A stretch of DNA of 64,000 bases from Pseudomonas sp. UBA2684 (lineage in GTDB: Bacteria; Pseudomonadota; Gammaproteobacteria; Pseudomonadales; Pseudomonadaceae), in the NCBI GenBank assembly GCA_002354655.1, contig DELY01000001.1, forward strand, positions 71,006 through 135,005, given 5' to 3'. Shown piece by piece: positions 29,913-41,776 of the stretch. The notes under the pieces were generated by a model. The model had not been told where the DNA came from. It did no database searches and worked only from the letters and a program-made list of their open reading frames with translations. How positions within the stretch are numbered: the stretch's first letter is position 1; each line of letters opens with the position of its first letter. The position numbers and the translations under genes were made by a program.

Positions 29913-30815
29913 GTCTGCGTGTTGCCCGGCGAGGTCGGGACGCAGGGTGGCGATCAGCGCCCGCACGCTGCCGGGCAGCGCCTCCAGGTCGCGTACCAGG
30001 ATGCTGCGTTCGCGCACCGCCCAGGCCTCGTCGAGGGCGATGGTCGCCAGTTGCATGGTGCGGCTGTGCCGCTGTGCGGCGGACTCGGGAATCACGCCGA
30101 TGCCGACGCCGGCCTCGATCATCCGGCAGATGGCCTCGAAGCTCGACACCTGGATGCGCAGCGACAGGCTCTCGCCGAGCTTTTCCACCTGTTCGCGCAG
30201 GAAGCTCAGCAAGGTGCTGCCCTCGTGCAGGCCGATGTGCTGGTACTGCAAGGTGTCGCCCAGGCTGACGCTACGCCGCTCGGCCAGCGGATGCCCGAGC
30301 GGCACGGCCAGCACCAGGCGGTCGGTGCTGAAGTGCAGCACCTGCAAGCCGCGCACCTGCACCGGGCCGGCGATGATGCCGAGGTCGGCGGCGCCATCCA
30401 GCACGCCGCGCACGATGTCGCGGCTCAGGCGCTCCTGCAAATCCACGCTGACGCCAGGGCGCGCGGCGAGAAAGCCGGCCAGCACCTCGGGGAGGAACTC
30501 GGTGACCGCCGTGGTGTTGGCGAAGATGCGGATATGCCCGGCGGCGTCGGCACCGTACTCGGTGAACTCGCTTTTCAGGTAATCGACCTGGCGCATGATC
30601 AGCCGCGCATGTTGCAGCAGACGCTGGCCTGCCGGGGTCAGCTCGACGCCACGGCTGTCGCGGTACAGCAGGCGCGAACCGAGCTGCGCTTCCAGGGCCT
30701 TGATCCGCGCACTGGCCGCCGCCGGCGAGAGAAACGCCCGCCGCGCGCCCTGAGTCAGGCTCGGCGACTCGGCGATGTGGATGAACAGGCGCAGGTCGGG
30801 CAGATCGAAGTGCAT
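29895..30815 (-). CDS. LysR-family regulator of the itaconate genes (RipR-like)
   Basis: A 306-residue protein starting MHFDLPDLRLFIHIAESPSL; a further 22 codons upstream are open but are not LysR-like. The helix-turn-helix is SPAAASARIKALEAQLGSRL. The effector domain (from about 88) includes IRIFANTTAVTEFLPEVLAG. It is divergent from the itaconyl-CoA hydratase gene, which is the position of PA0877 (ripR) in PAO1 as I recall. A palindrome at 30939-30959 is its likely site. Itaconate or a CoA thioester is the probable inducer (inference). Confidence 0.88.
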   Translation of the reverse strand: MHFDLPDLRLFIHIAESPSLTQGARRAFLSPAAASARIKALEAQLGSRLLYRDSRGVELTPAGQRLLQHARLIMRQVDYLKSEFTEYGADAAGHIRIFANTTAVTEFLPEVLAGFLAARPGVSVDLQERLSRDIVRGVLDGAADLGIIAGPVQVRGLQVLHFSTDRLVLAVPLGHPLAERRSVSLGDTLQYQHIGLHEGSTLLSFLREQVEKLGESLSLRIQVSSFEAICRMIEAGVGIGVIPESAAQRHSRTMQLATIALDEAWAVRERSILVRDLEALPGSVRALIATLRPDLAGQHADEKKAT

Positions 30816-30845
30816 GGCGTTCCTCTGGGTATGGCAGCCAAGCTG

Positions 30846-30919
30846 TGTAGGAGCGTTCCGTTTTAGCCGCGAGCTTTTCATGGCGGTCTAAAAGCTCGCG
30901 GCTAAAGCCCCTTCCACAG
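30846..30919. repeat. REP-type palindrome
   Basis: TTTTAGCCGCGAGCTTTT and AAAAGCTCGCGGCTAAAG are reverse complements, with outer ends GTAGGAGCGTTCC and CCCCTTCCACA. It lies in the shared promoter region of the LysR and hydratase genes. Confidence 0.8.
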
Positions 30920-30938
30920 CGGGGTAAGCTGTTATTCG

Positions 30939-30959
30939 GCGTTCAGCATAATCGAACGC
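30939..30959. promoter_or_regulatory. Candidate LysR-type operator for the itaconate operon
   Basis: GCGTTC-N9-GAACGC is a perfect 6+6 palindrome with the T-N11-A pattern of LysR sites. It lies 83 bp before the hydratase start and 124 bp from the regulator start. Confidence 0.6.
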
Positions 30960-31041
30960 TGGGTTACGTAAATGCAAATTCTCAGAACGCCAGCCACGTC
31001 GCATGCTCTCAGCACACAAGAACAACGCTGGAACATTGCCC

Positions 31042-31869
31042 ATGAGTGACTCTGCTTTTTCCGCCTGGATCGGCCGCACCGAAGAGGCCCACGACCAACT
31101 CAGTCGTAACCTGGTCAAGCGCATCGCCGCCACCCTCGGCGAGGCCACGCCGGCGCATGGCGAGGTCCTGCCGCCGCTGTGGCACTGGGCGTTCTTTCAG
31201 GAGCCGTTGGCCGAAAGCGGCCTGGGCGAGGACGGCCACCCGGCGCGCGGTGGTTTCCTGCCGCCAGCGGACAACCGTAACCGCATGTGGGCCGGCGGGC
31301 GCGTTGAGTTCTTCCAGGCGCTGCGCGTCGGCGGCGAAGCCAGCCGGGTTTCGACCATCACTCATATCGAGGAAAAGCACGGCCGTACCGGCGCGCTGCT
31401 GTTCGTCACCGTGCGCCACGATTACCTGCAAGACGGCGTACTGGCGCTCCGCGAGGAGCAGGACATCGTCTACCGCGAGCCCAGCCCACCCAAGGCCAGC
31501 AGCGGCGAACCGCTGATCGCCGGCGACTGGCGCGAGGCGGTGACGCCGAGTGCCACGCTGCTGTTCCGCTACTCCGCCGTGACCTTCAACGGCCACCGTA
31601 TTCACTACGACTGGCCCTACGTCACCGAGACCGAGGGCTATGCCGGCCTGGTGGTGCACGGCCCGCTGATCGCCACCCTGAGCCTGCGCGCTTTCTGCCG
31701 CGCCAACCCCGAGGCGCGCCTGCGCCGCTTCGCCTATCGCGGCTTGCGCCCGCTGGTGGCGCCGCAGCCGTTCGAGATCGGCGGGCGCATTGGCGCGGCC
31801 GGCAGTGCGCAGCTGTGGGCGGGCAACGAAGCCGGCCTGGCGCAGCGCGCTGAAGTGCAATTCGACTGA
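31042..31869 (+). CDS. ich: Itaconyl-CoA hydratase (MaoC/mesaconyl-CoA hydratase family)
   Basis: A 275-residue double-hotdog protein starting MSDSAFSAWIGRTEEAHDQL; upstream codons from 31003 are open but not typical. The hydratase part includes FRYSAVTFNGHRIHYDWPYV, with the NxHxxH-like catalytic segment, and GLVVHGPLIATLSL. It adds water to itaconyl-CoA to give citramalyl-CoA. First gene of the cluster, followed by an acyl-CoA dehydrogenase, an MmgE/PrpD protein, the CoA-transferase and the citramalyl-CoA lyase, which is the known Pseudomonas itaconate arrangement. Confidence 0.9.
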   Translation: MSDSAFSAWIGRTEEAHDQLSRNLVKRIAATLGEATPAHGEVLPPLWHWAFFQEPLAESGLGEDGHPARGGFLPPADNRNRMWAGGRVEFFQALRVGGEASRVSTITHIEEKHGRTGALLFVTVRHDYLQDGVLALREEQDIVYREPSPPKASSGEPLIAGDWREAVTPSATLLFRYSAVTFNGHRIHYDWPYVTETEGYAGLVVHGPLIATLSLRAFCRANPEARLRRFAYRGLRPLVAPQPFEIGGRIGAAGSAQLWAGNEAGLAQRAEVQFD

Positions 31870-31879
31870 GCAGCGGATC

Positions 31880-31952
31880 GTAGGGTGGATCGCGCTTCAT
31901 CGATCCACCAGGCGGTGTTTCGGTGGATGTGAAAAGCGACATCCACCCTACG
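31880..31952. repeat. Inverted repeat GTAGGGTGGAT ... ATCCACCCTAC
   Basis: Outer arms GTAGGGTGGAT and ATCCACCCTAC with a further inner hairpin (ATCGATCCACC, GGTGGATGT). It fills most of the gap between ich and the acyl-CoA dehydrogenase. Confidence 0.8.
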
Positions 31953-31987
31953 TCTGCCGCGACAACGAGACAAATCGAGGAACCGAG

Positions 31988-33151
31988 ATGAACCCGAACA
32001 ACAACGAAGAACTGAATGCCATCCGCGAAGGCGTGCGCGCCCTCTGTGCCGAGTTCGATGCTGCCTACTGGCGCAAGATCGATGAAGAGAAAGGCTTTCC
32101 CGAGGCATTCGTCAGCGCCATGACCGAAGCCGGTTGGCTCTCGGCGATGATCCCGGAAGAGTACGGTGGCTCGGGCCTGGGTCTGGCCGAGGCCTCGGTG
32201 ATTCTTGAGGAAGTCAACCGCTGTGGCGGCAACTCCGGCACCGTGCACGGACAGATGTACAACATGTTCACCTTGCTGCGTCACGGCTCCGAAGAGCAGA
32301 AGCGCTACTACCTGCCAAAGCTCGCCGCCGGCGAGTTGCGCTTGCAGTCGATGGGCGTGACCGAGCCGACCACCGGCACCGACACCACCAAGATCAAGAC
32401 CACGGCGGTGAAGCAGGGCGACAAGTACGTGATCAACGGGCAGAAGGTGTGGATCTCGCGCATCCAGCACTCCGACCTGATGATTCTGCTGGCGCGCACC
32501 ACGCCGCTGGCCGAGGTGAAGAAAAAATCCGAAGGCATGTCGATCTTCCTGGTCGACCTGCGCGAGGCCATCGGCAACGGCCTGACCGTGCAGCCGATCG
32601 CCAACATGGTCAACCACGAGACCAACGAGCTGTTCTTCGACAACCTGGAGCTGCCGGCCAGCAGCCTGATCGGCGAGGAGGGCAAGGGCTTCCGCTACAT
32701 CCTCGACGGCCTGAATGCCGAGCGCACGCTGATCGCCGCCGAGTGCATCGGCGACGGCCGCTGGTTTATCGAGAAGGCCAGCGCCTATGCCCGCGACCGC
32801 GTGGTGTTCGGCCGGGCCATCGGGCAGAACCAGGGCGTGCAGTTTCCCATCGCCGAGGCGCATATCGAGATCGAGGCCGCCGACCTGATGCGCTGGCGCG
32901 CCTGTGAGGAATACGACAGCGGCATCAACGCCGGGGCCAGTGCCAACATGGCCAAATACCTGGCGGCCAAGGCCTCCTGGGAGGCGGCCAACGCCTGTCT
33001 GCAAACCCACGGTGGCTTCGGCTTCGCCTGTGAATACGACGTCGAGCGCAAGTTCCGCGAGACCCGCCTGTACCAGGTGGCGCCGATCTCCACCAACTTG
33101 ATCCTGTCGTATGTGGCCGAGCACCTGCTCGAGCTGCCGCGCAGTTTCTAA
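31988..33151 (+). CDS. Acyl-CoA dehydrogenase of the itaconate cluster
   Basis: A 387-residue flavoprotein starting at the ATG after GAGGAACCGAG. MGVTEPTTGTDTTKIKT is the flavin-binding ACAD signature, DRVVFGRAIGQNQGVQFPIA a substrate/FAD segment, and QTHGGFGFACEYDVERKFRE the C-terminal signature. In P. aeruginosa the matching gene (PA0879) belongs to the itaconate operon but is not needed for the three core steps; it may handle side products such as methylsuccinyl-type CoA esters (inference). Confidence 0.93.
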   Translation: MNPNNNEELNAIREGVRALCAEFDAAYWRKIDEEKGFPEAFVSAMTEAGWLSAMIPEEYGGSGLGLAEASVILEEVNRCGGNSGTVHGQMYNMFTLLRHGSEEQKRYYLPKLAAGELRLQSMGVTEPTTGTDTTKIKTTAVKQGDKYVINGQKVWISRIQHSDLMILLARTTPLAEVKKKSEGMSIFLVDLREAIGNGLTVQPIANMVNHETNELFFDNLELPASSLIGEEGKGFRYILDGLNAERTLIAAECIGDGRWFIEKASAYARDRVVFGRAIGQNQGVQFPIAEAHIEIEAADLMRWRACEEYDSGINAGASANMAKYLAAKASWEAANACLQTHGGFGFACEYDVERKFRETRLYQVAPISTNLILSYVAEHLLELPRSF

Positions 33152-33164
33152 GGAGCCTACTTAT

Positions 33165-33290
33165 GATCTGCTGCGCGTCGGCCATGCTGCGTTGTAATCG
33201 GGCTCAGAATGCTCATTTACAACACGTAAACTCCGCTTCTTCACCCGACTCCGCCTTGCCTGACCTTAGCTCGCGAGCTCATAAACAGAC
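33165..33290. repeat. Copy of the dispersed GCTCATTTACAACACGTAAA repeat
   Basis: The core GAATGCTCATTTACAACACG, and more on both sides (CGGGCTCAG, CTCCGCTTCTTCACCCGACT), resembles the core of the element at 15935-16074, but the CAGG...CCTG ends are not visible. It occupies the gap between the dehydrogenase and MmgE/PrpD genes. Confidence 0.7.
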
Positions 33291-33305
33291 TCCTGGGAGC
33301 CGGCC

Positions 33306-34658
33306 ATGAGCAATAACACCCACGCCCTCGCCGAATTTCTCGCCGCGCTGCGTTACGACGATTTGCCCAAGGCGGTGGTCGAGCGCAGCGAAGACCTGTT
33401 CCTCGACTGGCTCGGTTCGGCCCTGGCCAGCAAGGGTCAGCACCCGATTCCGCTATTCGAACGCTATGCCCGGCGCATGGGGCCGTCCGCAGGACGTTGC
33501 CAGGTGCTGGTCAGCGGCGAGCGCAGCTCGGCGTACTTCGCCGCGCTGGTGAATGCCGCCAGCTCGCACTTGGTCGAGCAGGATGACCTGCACAACAGCT
33601 CGGTGCTGCACCCGGCCACGGTGGTCTTCCCGGCGGCGCTGGCCGCAGCGCAGGACCTCGGTAAATCCGGGCGCGAGCTGATCCTCGCCGCGGTCGCCGG
33701 TTACGAGGCGGGCATCCGCATCGGCGAATTCCTCGGTCGCTCGCACTACCGTATCTTCCACACCACGGCGACCGTCGGCACCCTGGCTGCCGCGGTGGCG
33801 GTGGGCAAGCTGTTGGACTTCAACCAGGCGCAGTTCATCAACCTGCTCGGCACTGCCGGCACCCAGGCCGCCGGGCTGTGGGAGTTCCTCCGCGATGCCG
33901 CCGACTCCAAGCAACTGCACACCGCCAAGGCCGCCGCCGATGGTTTGCTTGCCGCCTACCTGACCGATGACGGCCTGACCGGTGCGCAGAACATCCTCGA
34001 AGGCGAGCAGGGCATGGCCGCCGGCATGTCCAGCGACGCCGACCCGAAATACCTGGTCGACCGTCTCGGCAGCCGCTGGGCGCTGAGCGAAACCTCCTTC
34101 AAGTTTCATGCCTCCTGCCGGCATACCCACCCGGCTGCCGATGCGCTGCTGACGCTGATGCAGCGCGAAGCTTTGAGCGCCGAGCAGATCGCCCACGTCA
34201 CCACCCGCGTGCACCAGGGCGCCATCGATGTGCTCGGTCGGGTGACGGTGCCGCAGAGCGTGCACCAGGCGAAGTTTTCCATGGGCACGGTGCTCGGCCT
34301 GATCGCTGTTTACGGCAAGGCCGGGTTGAACGAATTCCATGCGTTCGCGCTGAGCGATCCGCGTATCGCCGCCTTTCGCGACAAGGTCAGCATGCAGCTG
34401 GATGCCGAAGTGGATGGTGCCTATCCGCAGCGCTGGCTCGGCCGCGTCGAGGTGCGCACGGTCGATGGCCGGCACCTGACGGGCGCGATTGACGAGCCCA
34501 AGGGCGATCCGGGCAACAGCCTGTCGCGCGATGAGCTGGAAGACAAATTCCGCCGCTTGCTGGCCTTCTCCGGCGCCGCCACTGCCGATGAGGCGGGCGT
34601 GCTGATCGAGCGTGTCTGGCGTCTGCGCGAAGCGGCCGATGTGTCGCGACTGATCTGA
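33306..34658 (+). CDS. MmgE/PrpD-family protein of the itaconate cluster
   Basis: A 450-residue protein of the MmgE/PrpD family (2-methylcitrate dehydratase, cis-aconitate decarboxylase). NAASSHLVEQDDLHNSSVLH holds the family DD/H active-site segment, and ETSFKFHASCRHTHPAADAL the later catalytic histidine region. It corresponds to PA0881 in PAO1 as I recall. Its role is unproved: it may act on C5 or C6 tricarboxylic acids, for example as an isomerase or cis-aconitate decarboxylase. It starts well after a repeat and is followed by a REP before ict. Confidence 0.88.
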   Translation: MSNNTHALAEFLAALRYDDLPKAVVERSEDLFLDWLGSALASKGQHPIPLFERYARRMGPSAGRCQVLVSGERSSAYFAALVNAASSHLVEQDDLHNSSVLHPATVVFPAALAAAQDLGKSGRELILAAVAGYEAGIRIGEFLGRSHYRIFHTTATVGTLAAAVAVGKLLDFNQAQFINLLGTAGTQAAGLWEFLRDAADSKQLHTAKAAADGLLAAYLTDDGLTGAQNILEGEQGMAAGMSSDADPKYLVDRLGSRWALSETSFKFHASCRHTHPAADALLTLMQREALSAEQIAHVTTRVHQGAIDVLGRVTVPQSVHQAKFSMGTVLGLIAVYGKAGLNEFHAFALSDPRIAAFRDKVSMQLDAEVDGAYPQRWLGRVEVRTVDGRHLTGAIDEPKGDPGNSLSRDELEDKFRRLLAFSGAATADEAGVLIERVWRLREAADVSRLI

Positions 34659-34680
34659 CAAACCGGCGAGAACGTGGATC

Positions 34681-34742
34681 GCGGGCATGGCCCGCTCCTA
34701 CGAACAACCGCGGTTCGACTGTAGGAGCGGGCCATGCCCGCG
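34681..34742. repeat. REP-type palindrome (GTAGGAGCGGGCCATGCCCGC)
   Basis: GCGGGCATGGCCCGCTCCTAC and GTAGGAGCGGGCCATGCCCGC are perfect reverse complements. A partly matching copy is at 45190-45236. Confidence 0.9.
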
Positions 34743-34784
34743 AAACGTAGCCTGGATTGCATCCGGACTAGAGGACAGATAACG

Positions 34785-35990
34785 ATGAACACCACAACAC
34801 AACGCCCACGCCCCCTCGATGGCATCACCGTGGTCAGCCTCGAACACGCCATCGCCGCGCCATTCTGCACCCGCCAATTGGCCGACCTCGGCGCCCGGGT
34901 GATCAAGGTCGAGCGTCCTGGCAGCGGTGATTTCGCCCGTGGCTACGATGAGCGGGTCAGCGGCCTGGCCTCGCACTTCGTCTGGACCAACCGCTCCAAG
35001 GAAAGCCTGACCCTCGACCTCAAGCAGGACGCGGCCTTGCAGGTGATGGACAGCCTGCTGGCAGGTGCCGACGTGCTGGTGCAGAACCTTGCCCCCGGTG
35101 CGGCGGCGCGCATGGGCTTGTCGTTCGAGGCGTTGCACGCACGCTTTCCGCGCTTGATCGTCTGCGACATTTCCGGCTACGGCGAAGGCGGCCCCTATGA
35201 GCAGAAGAAGGCCTACGACCTGCTGATCCAGAGCGAAGGGGGCTTTCTCTCGGTCACCGGCGGGGCGGGTGAGGACGAGATGGCCAAGGCCGGCTGCTCG
35301 ATCGCCGATATCGCCTCGGGCATGTATGCCTACACCGGCGTGATGTCGGCGTTGATGCTGCGCGACAAGACCGGCGAGGGCAGCCGCGTCGATGTGTCGA
35401 TGCTGGAAAGCCTGGTCGAGTGGATGGGCTACCCGCTGTATTACGCCTACCAGGGCGCCACGCCGCCGCCGCGCGCCGGCGCCGCCCACGCCACCATTTA
35501 CCCCTACGGCCCGTTCCCCACTGGCGACGGCGGCACGGTGATGCTCGGTTTGCAGAACGAACGCGAGTGGCCGCTGTTCTGCGACAAAGTCCTGGTGCAA
35601 GCGGACTTGGCCAGCGACGAGCGGTTCTCGGCGAATTCCAAGCGCTCGGCCAATCGCGAGGCGTTGCGCGCACTGATCGTCGAGACCTTTGCCCAGCTCA
35701 GCGCCGAGCAGGTGATCGAGCGCCTCGACAGCGCACAGATCGCCAATGCCCACGTCAACGACATGGCCGGCGTTTGGGCGCACCCGCAGCTCAAGGCGCG
35801 CGCGCGCTGGGTCGAGGTCGACAGCCCGAGCGGGCCGCTGCCGGCGTTGCTGCCGCCGGGGTGCAATAGCGCGTTCGAGCCACGCATGGAGGCGGTGCCG
35901 GCCCTCGGTCAGCACAGCGACAACGTGCTCGCCGAGCTGGGTTACGCGCCCGCCGATATCCAGCGCCTGCGCGAGCAGGGCACGGTGTAA
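34785..35990 (+). CDS. ict: Itaconate CoA-transferase (family III)
   Basis: A 401-residue family III CoA-transferase starting MNTTTQRPRPLDGITVVSLE. FCTRQLADLGARVIKVERPG is the nucleotide-side signature; the catalytic aspartate is expected in KKAYDLLIQSEGG, and DISGYGEGGPY precedes it. It moves CoA from succinyl-CoA to itaconate. The order before the lyase gene is the same as PA0882-PA0883. A GAGG site lies before the ATG; upstream open codons from 34734 are part of a REP. Confidence 0.93.
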   Translation: MNTTTQRPRPLDGITVVSLEHAIAAPFCTRQLADLGARVIKVERPGSGDFARGYDERVSGLASHFVWTNRSKESLTLDLKQDAALQVMDSLLAGADVLVQNLAPGAAARMGLSFEALHARFPRLIVCDISGYGEGGPYEQKKAYDLLIQSEGGFLSVTGGAGEDEMAKAGCSIADIASGMYAYTGVMSALMLRDKTGEGSRVDVSMLESLVEWMGYPLYYAYQGATPPPRAGAAHATIYPYGPFPTGDGGTVMLGLQNEREWPLFCDKVLVQADLASDERFSANSKRSANREALRALIVETFAQLSAEQVIERLDSAQIANAHVNDMAGVWAHPQLKARARWVEVDSPSGPLPALLPPGCNSAFEPRMEAVPALGQHSDNVLAELGYAPADIQRLREQGTV

Positions 35991-36023
35991 CGCCGTCGTG
36001 AGCCTGCGGTCGCCACCGAAACC

Positions 36024-36053
36024 GATGGGTATCGCTTCGCTCAACCCATCCTA
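36024..36053. repeat. Short palindromic repeat, GATGGGTATCGC...CAACCCATCCTAC family
   Basis: Matches the unit at 14533-14563 with one internal change (TTCGC for TGCGC). It lies between ict and ccl. Confidence 0.8.
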
Positions 36054-36093
36054 CTCGCTACAGAAAGCAACTCCGCGGCAACGAGGACAGCTC

Positions 36094-36918
36094 ATGAACA
36101 CAGTGATTATCCGCAGCGCCCTGTTCGTTCCGGCCACGCGCCCGGAGCGGATTCCCAAAGCCCTGGCCAGCGGCACCGATGTGGTCATCGTCGACCTTGA
36201 GGATGCCGTGCAGGAAAGCCTGAAAGCCGAAGCGCGGGCCAACCTCGATGGGTTTCTCGCGGACAACCCACAGGCGCGCCTGCTGGTGCGTATCAACGCG
36301 CCCGGGCATACCGGCCAGGCTGCGGATATCGCCCTGTGCCAGCGCCACGCCGGCGTCATCGGCGTGCTGTTGCCCAAGGTGGAAAGTGCCGAGCAGGTCG
36401 CCCAGGTGGCGCTGTGCGGCAAGCCCGTCTGGCCGATCATCGAAAGCGCCCAGGGCTTGCTGGCGCTGCCGGCGATTGCCCGCGCGGCTGGGGTCGAGCG
36501 CCTGTCGTTCGGCGGTCTCGACCTGGGCCTGGATTTAGGTTTGGCCAGCGGCAGCGCGGCGGCCGAGCGGATTCTCGACCAGGCGCGTTATTCGATTCTG
36601 CTGCACACACGCACCGCCGCGTTGGCGCCGGCACTGGACAGCGTGTTTCCGGCGATTGCCGACCACGCCGGCCTGGCGCGCACCGCGCAGGACGCCAGTG
36701 ACATGGGCTTTGGCGGGTTGCTGTGCATCCACCCCAGCCAAGTCGCCATCGTGCACCACGCCTTGATGCCGGCTGCCGAGGAACTGGCCTGGGCGCGGCG
36801 AGTGCTGGCCGCCGGCGCCAACGGCGACGGCGTGTTCGTGGTCGATGGGCAAATGGTCGATGCGCCCGTCCTCGGTCGCGCCCGCCGCCTGCTCGAAAGG
36901 GCCGGAACCAAGGCCTGA
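36094..36918 (+). CDS. ccl: (S)-citramalyl-CoA lyase (CitE-like, HpcH/HpaI superfamily)
   Basis: A 274-residue TIM-barrel lyase starting MNTVIIRSALFVPATRPERI after AACGAGGACAG. GTDVVIVDLEDAVQESLKAE carries the acidic metal/substrate motif; PIIESAQGLLALPAIARAAG and GFGGLLCIHPSQVAIVHHAL are later CitE landmarks. It splits citramalyl-CoA into acetyl-CoA and pyruvate, the last step of itaconate breakdown. The end products feed central metabolism. Confidence 0.93.
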   Translation: MNTVIIRSALFVPATRPERIPKALASGTDVVIVDLEDAVQESLKAEARANLDGFLADNPQARLLVRINAPGHTGQAADIALCQRHAGVIGVLLPKVESAEQVAQVALCGKPVWPIIESAQGLLALPAIARAAGVERLSFGGLDLGLDLGLASGSAAAERILDQARYSILLHTRTAALAPALDSVFPAIADHAGLARTAQDASDMGFGGLLCIHPSQVAIVHHALMPAAEELAWARRVLAAGANGDGVFVVDGQMVDAPVLGRARRLLERAGTKA

Positions 36919-37028
36919 AGACCCAGGCGTTCGGCATTGCCGAAGGCGCCCTTGGGTAATAGTGAATTCCCCTGGCGGTCTGTCCGCCTTAGCGTCGAAA
37001 ACCCGCAGCAAACACACAATAACAATGA

Positions 37029-38030
<1,002 letters not shown>

Positions 38031-38084
38031 GTCAGCGGATAGGCTTGCGTAGGGGCGGGCGCAACCAGGCCCTCCCTGCGCAAA

Positions 38085-38106
38085 GGCTATGTGCCGATTG
38101 CGTGTT
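38085..38106. repeat. Partial match to the left end of the 86-bp miniature element
   Basis: AAGGCTATGTGCCGATTGCGTGTTGC compared with the left end at 45088; shown here only as a short similarity. It sits in the gap after dctP. The 371-bp gap 38031-38401 otherwise shows only a CAACGATCCTGCTGTTGGGC hairpin and no gene. Confidence 0.5.
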
Positions 38107-38401
38107 GCAAGGGCGATAAGCCGTAGCCTGAGTCGCAGCGCGACGAAGCCCAACGATCCTGCTGTTGGGCTTCGCTGCGTTCAACGCCGACCGACTTGGG
38201 GCTGCGCCAGGGCATCGGCGGCAACCGCGCAACGCCAGGCCAGCCACGCTTGCCTAGCCCATGCGCCACATAGCGGGGCAGCGTGCAGCCTGCGCAAGAC
38301 TATCGTCGTAGAGCGGTAATACGATGGTCGAATGGCTCAAGGAGGGCCCTCTGGCTACAAAATGCACCATAGAACAACAACTACCCGCTGAGGTATTTCT
38401 A

Positions 38402-40357
<1,956 letters not shown>

Positions 40358-40371
40358 CCGCGCTCGGCAAG

Positions 40372-40417
40372 CAACGCCCCGCCCCGGCCACAAGCTAAGG
40401 CGGGGCGTTGTGCTTTT
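40372..40417 (+). terminator. Rho-independent terminator after acsA
   Basis: CAACGCCCCGCC and GGCGGGGCGTTG form a 12-bp stem followed by TGCTTTT. Confidence 0.85.
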
Positions 40418-40689
40418 CGGCCCTGCCGCAGGCTGTTGGGCTGCGCTGTCACCCGCCGGTAACGTCGTGCGTTCGTTTGGGGTGTGCGGAAACGTTTTGC
40501 ACCCGTTTGGCGCGTTCGCGCCGCTTGGGAACACAAGCAACAACCCGCCAAGGCCTATAAAGTAAGGGTCTTGCAAGATCAGGCGCAGTAATTGCTTTAA
40601 TAACTGGTTATTTATTTGTCCTGTCTCTGCATGTTTGCCGGAGGCTGTCAATACGCCCGCCGTGCCCGTCCTGGGCTTTTGTAATTACT

Positions 40690-40737
40690 TGTCGCATTGA
40701 AGAAATATCGACTTCCGAGCTGTCGCTAGAATGCCGC
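40690..40737 (+). promoter_or_regulatory. Candidate ArgR-binding region upstream of aotJ
   Basis: TGTCGCATTGAAGAAA fits the P. aeruginosa ArgR half-site TGTCGC-N8-AA; a second TGTCGC lies 31 bp later at 40721, though without the following AA. The published arrangement has 21-bp spacing, so this is only a partial match. It is 140-190 bp before aotJ. The rest of the 40418-40879 gap shows nothing I can name. Confidence 0.5.
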
Positions 40738-40879
40738 TCACCCAGCCGGAGCCGCTTGTGGTCTGCGTGTTACGCGGAAAAGACGGCGACGTTCTCTACA
40801 ATTCATGCATGGCTGGATGCATTCGCCCACACGCTCTCACTGCCAATCTAAAGCCATTCCCATTCGAAGGAGTCACAAG

Positions 40880-41659
40880 ATGAAGAAGATTGCACTTCTC
40901 GGCGCACTGGCGCTATCCGTGCTGTCGCCGTTGGCCATGGCTGAAGAGGTCAAGCCTCTGCGTATCGGTATCGAAGCGGCGTACCCGCCGTTCGCCTACA
41001 AAACCCCGGAAGGCAACATCACTGGCTTCGATTACGACATCGGCAACGCCTTGTGCGAAGAGATGAAGGTCAAGTGTCAGTGGATTGAGCAAGAGTTCGA
41101 CGGCCTGATCCCAGCCCTGAAAGTGCGCAAGTTCGACGCCGTGCTGTCGTCGATGACCATCACCGAAGACCGCCTGAAGTCCGTGGACTTCTCGAAGAAG
41201 TACTACCACACCCCGGCCAAGCTGGCGATGAAGGCTGGCAGCGTGGTCAACGACCCGCTGGTCGACCTCAAGGGCAAGAAAGTCGGCGTGCAGCGCGCGT
41301 CGATCTACGACCGTTACGCCACCGACGTGTTCGCCCCGGCTGGCGTTGAAGTGGTGCGTTACAGCTCGCAGAACGAAATCTTCCTCGACCTGGCTTCCGG
41401 TCGTCTGGATGCCACCATCGCCGACTCGGTGAACATCGACGATGGCTTCCTCAAGACCGACGCCGGCAAAGGCTTCGCTCTGGTCGGCCCGGATTTCAAC
41501 GAGAAGAAGTACTTCGGTGAAGGCGCCGGGATCGCTGTGCGCAAAGGCGACACCGCCCTGGCCGACAAGATCACCGCGGCCATCGCCGGTATCCGTGCCA
41601 ACGGCAAGTACCAGGAAGTGCAGGACAAGTACTTCGCCTTCGACGTCTACGGCGACTGA
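40880..41659 (+). CDS. aotJ: Arginine/ornithine-binding periplasmic protein AotJ
   Basis: A 259-residue class-3 binding protein (the AotJ length) starting [20 protein letters not shown] with cleavage after [22 protein letters not shown] and [20 protein letters not shown] are the family signature; [20 protein letters not shown] follows. It captures arginine and ornithine for the AotQM permease and AotP ATPase. An upstream ATG at 40805 is in frame but not plausible. A hairpin separates it from aotQ. Confidence 0.95.
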   Translation: MKKIALLGALALSVLSPLAMAEEVKPLRIGIEAAYPPFAYKTPEGNITGFDYDIGNALCEEMKVKCQWIEQEFDGLIPALKVRKFDAVLSSMTITEDRLKSVDFSKKYYHTPAKLAMKAGSVVNDPLVDLKGKKVGVQRASIYDRYATDVFAPAGVEVVRYSSQNEIFLDLASGRLDATIADSVNIDDGFLKTDAGKGFALVGPDFNEKKYFGEGAGIAVRKGDTALADKITAAIAGIRANGKYQEVQDKYFAFDVYGD

Positions 41660-41687
41660 TCGAGTAACGCGGTCGCTTTTCACTGAG

Positions 41688-41730
41688 AGTGGCGCAAACT
41701 GGCTGATGCAGGTTTTTGCGCCACTTTTTC
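41688..41730 (+). terminator. Intercistronic hairpin with T run between aotJ and aotQ
   Basis: AGTGGCGCAAA and TTTGCGCCACT form an 11-bp stem with a 14-base loop, then TTTTC. It probably ends part of the transcripts so that the binding protein is made in excess of the permease. Confidence 0.75.
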
Positions 41731-41776
41731 GTTGTACTCCCGGCGCCTGCTGGCGCTCGTATGAGGTAACCAGAGC

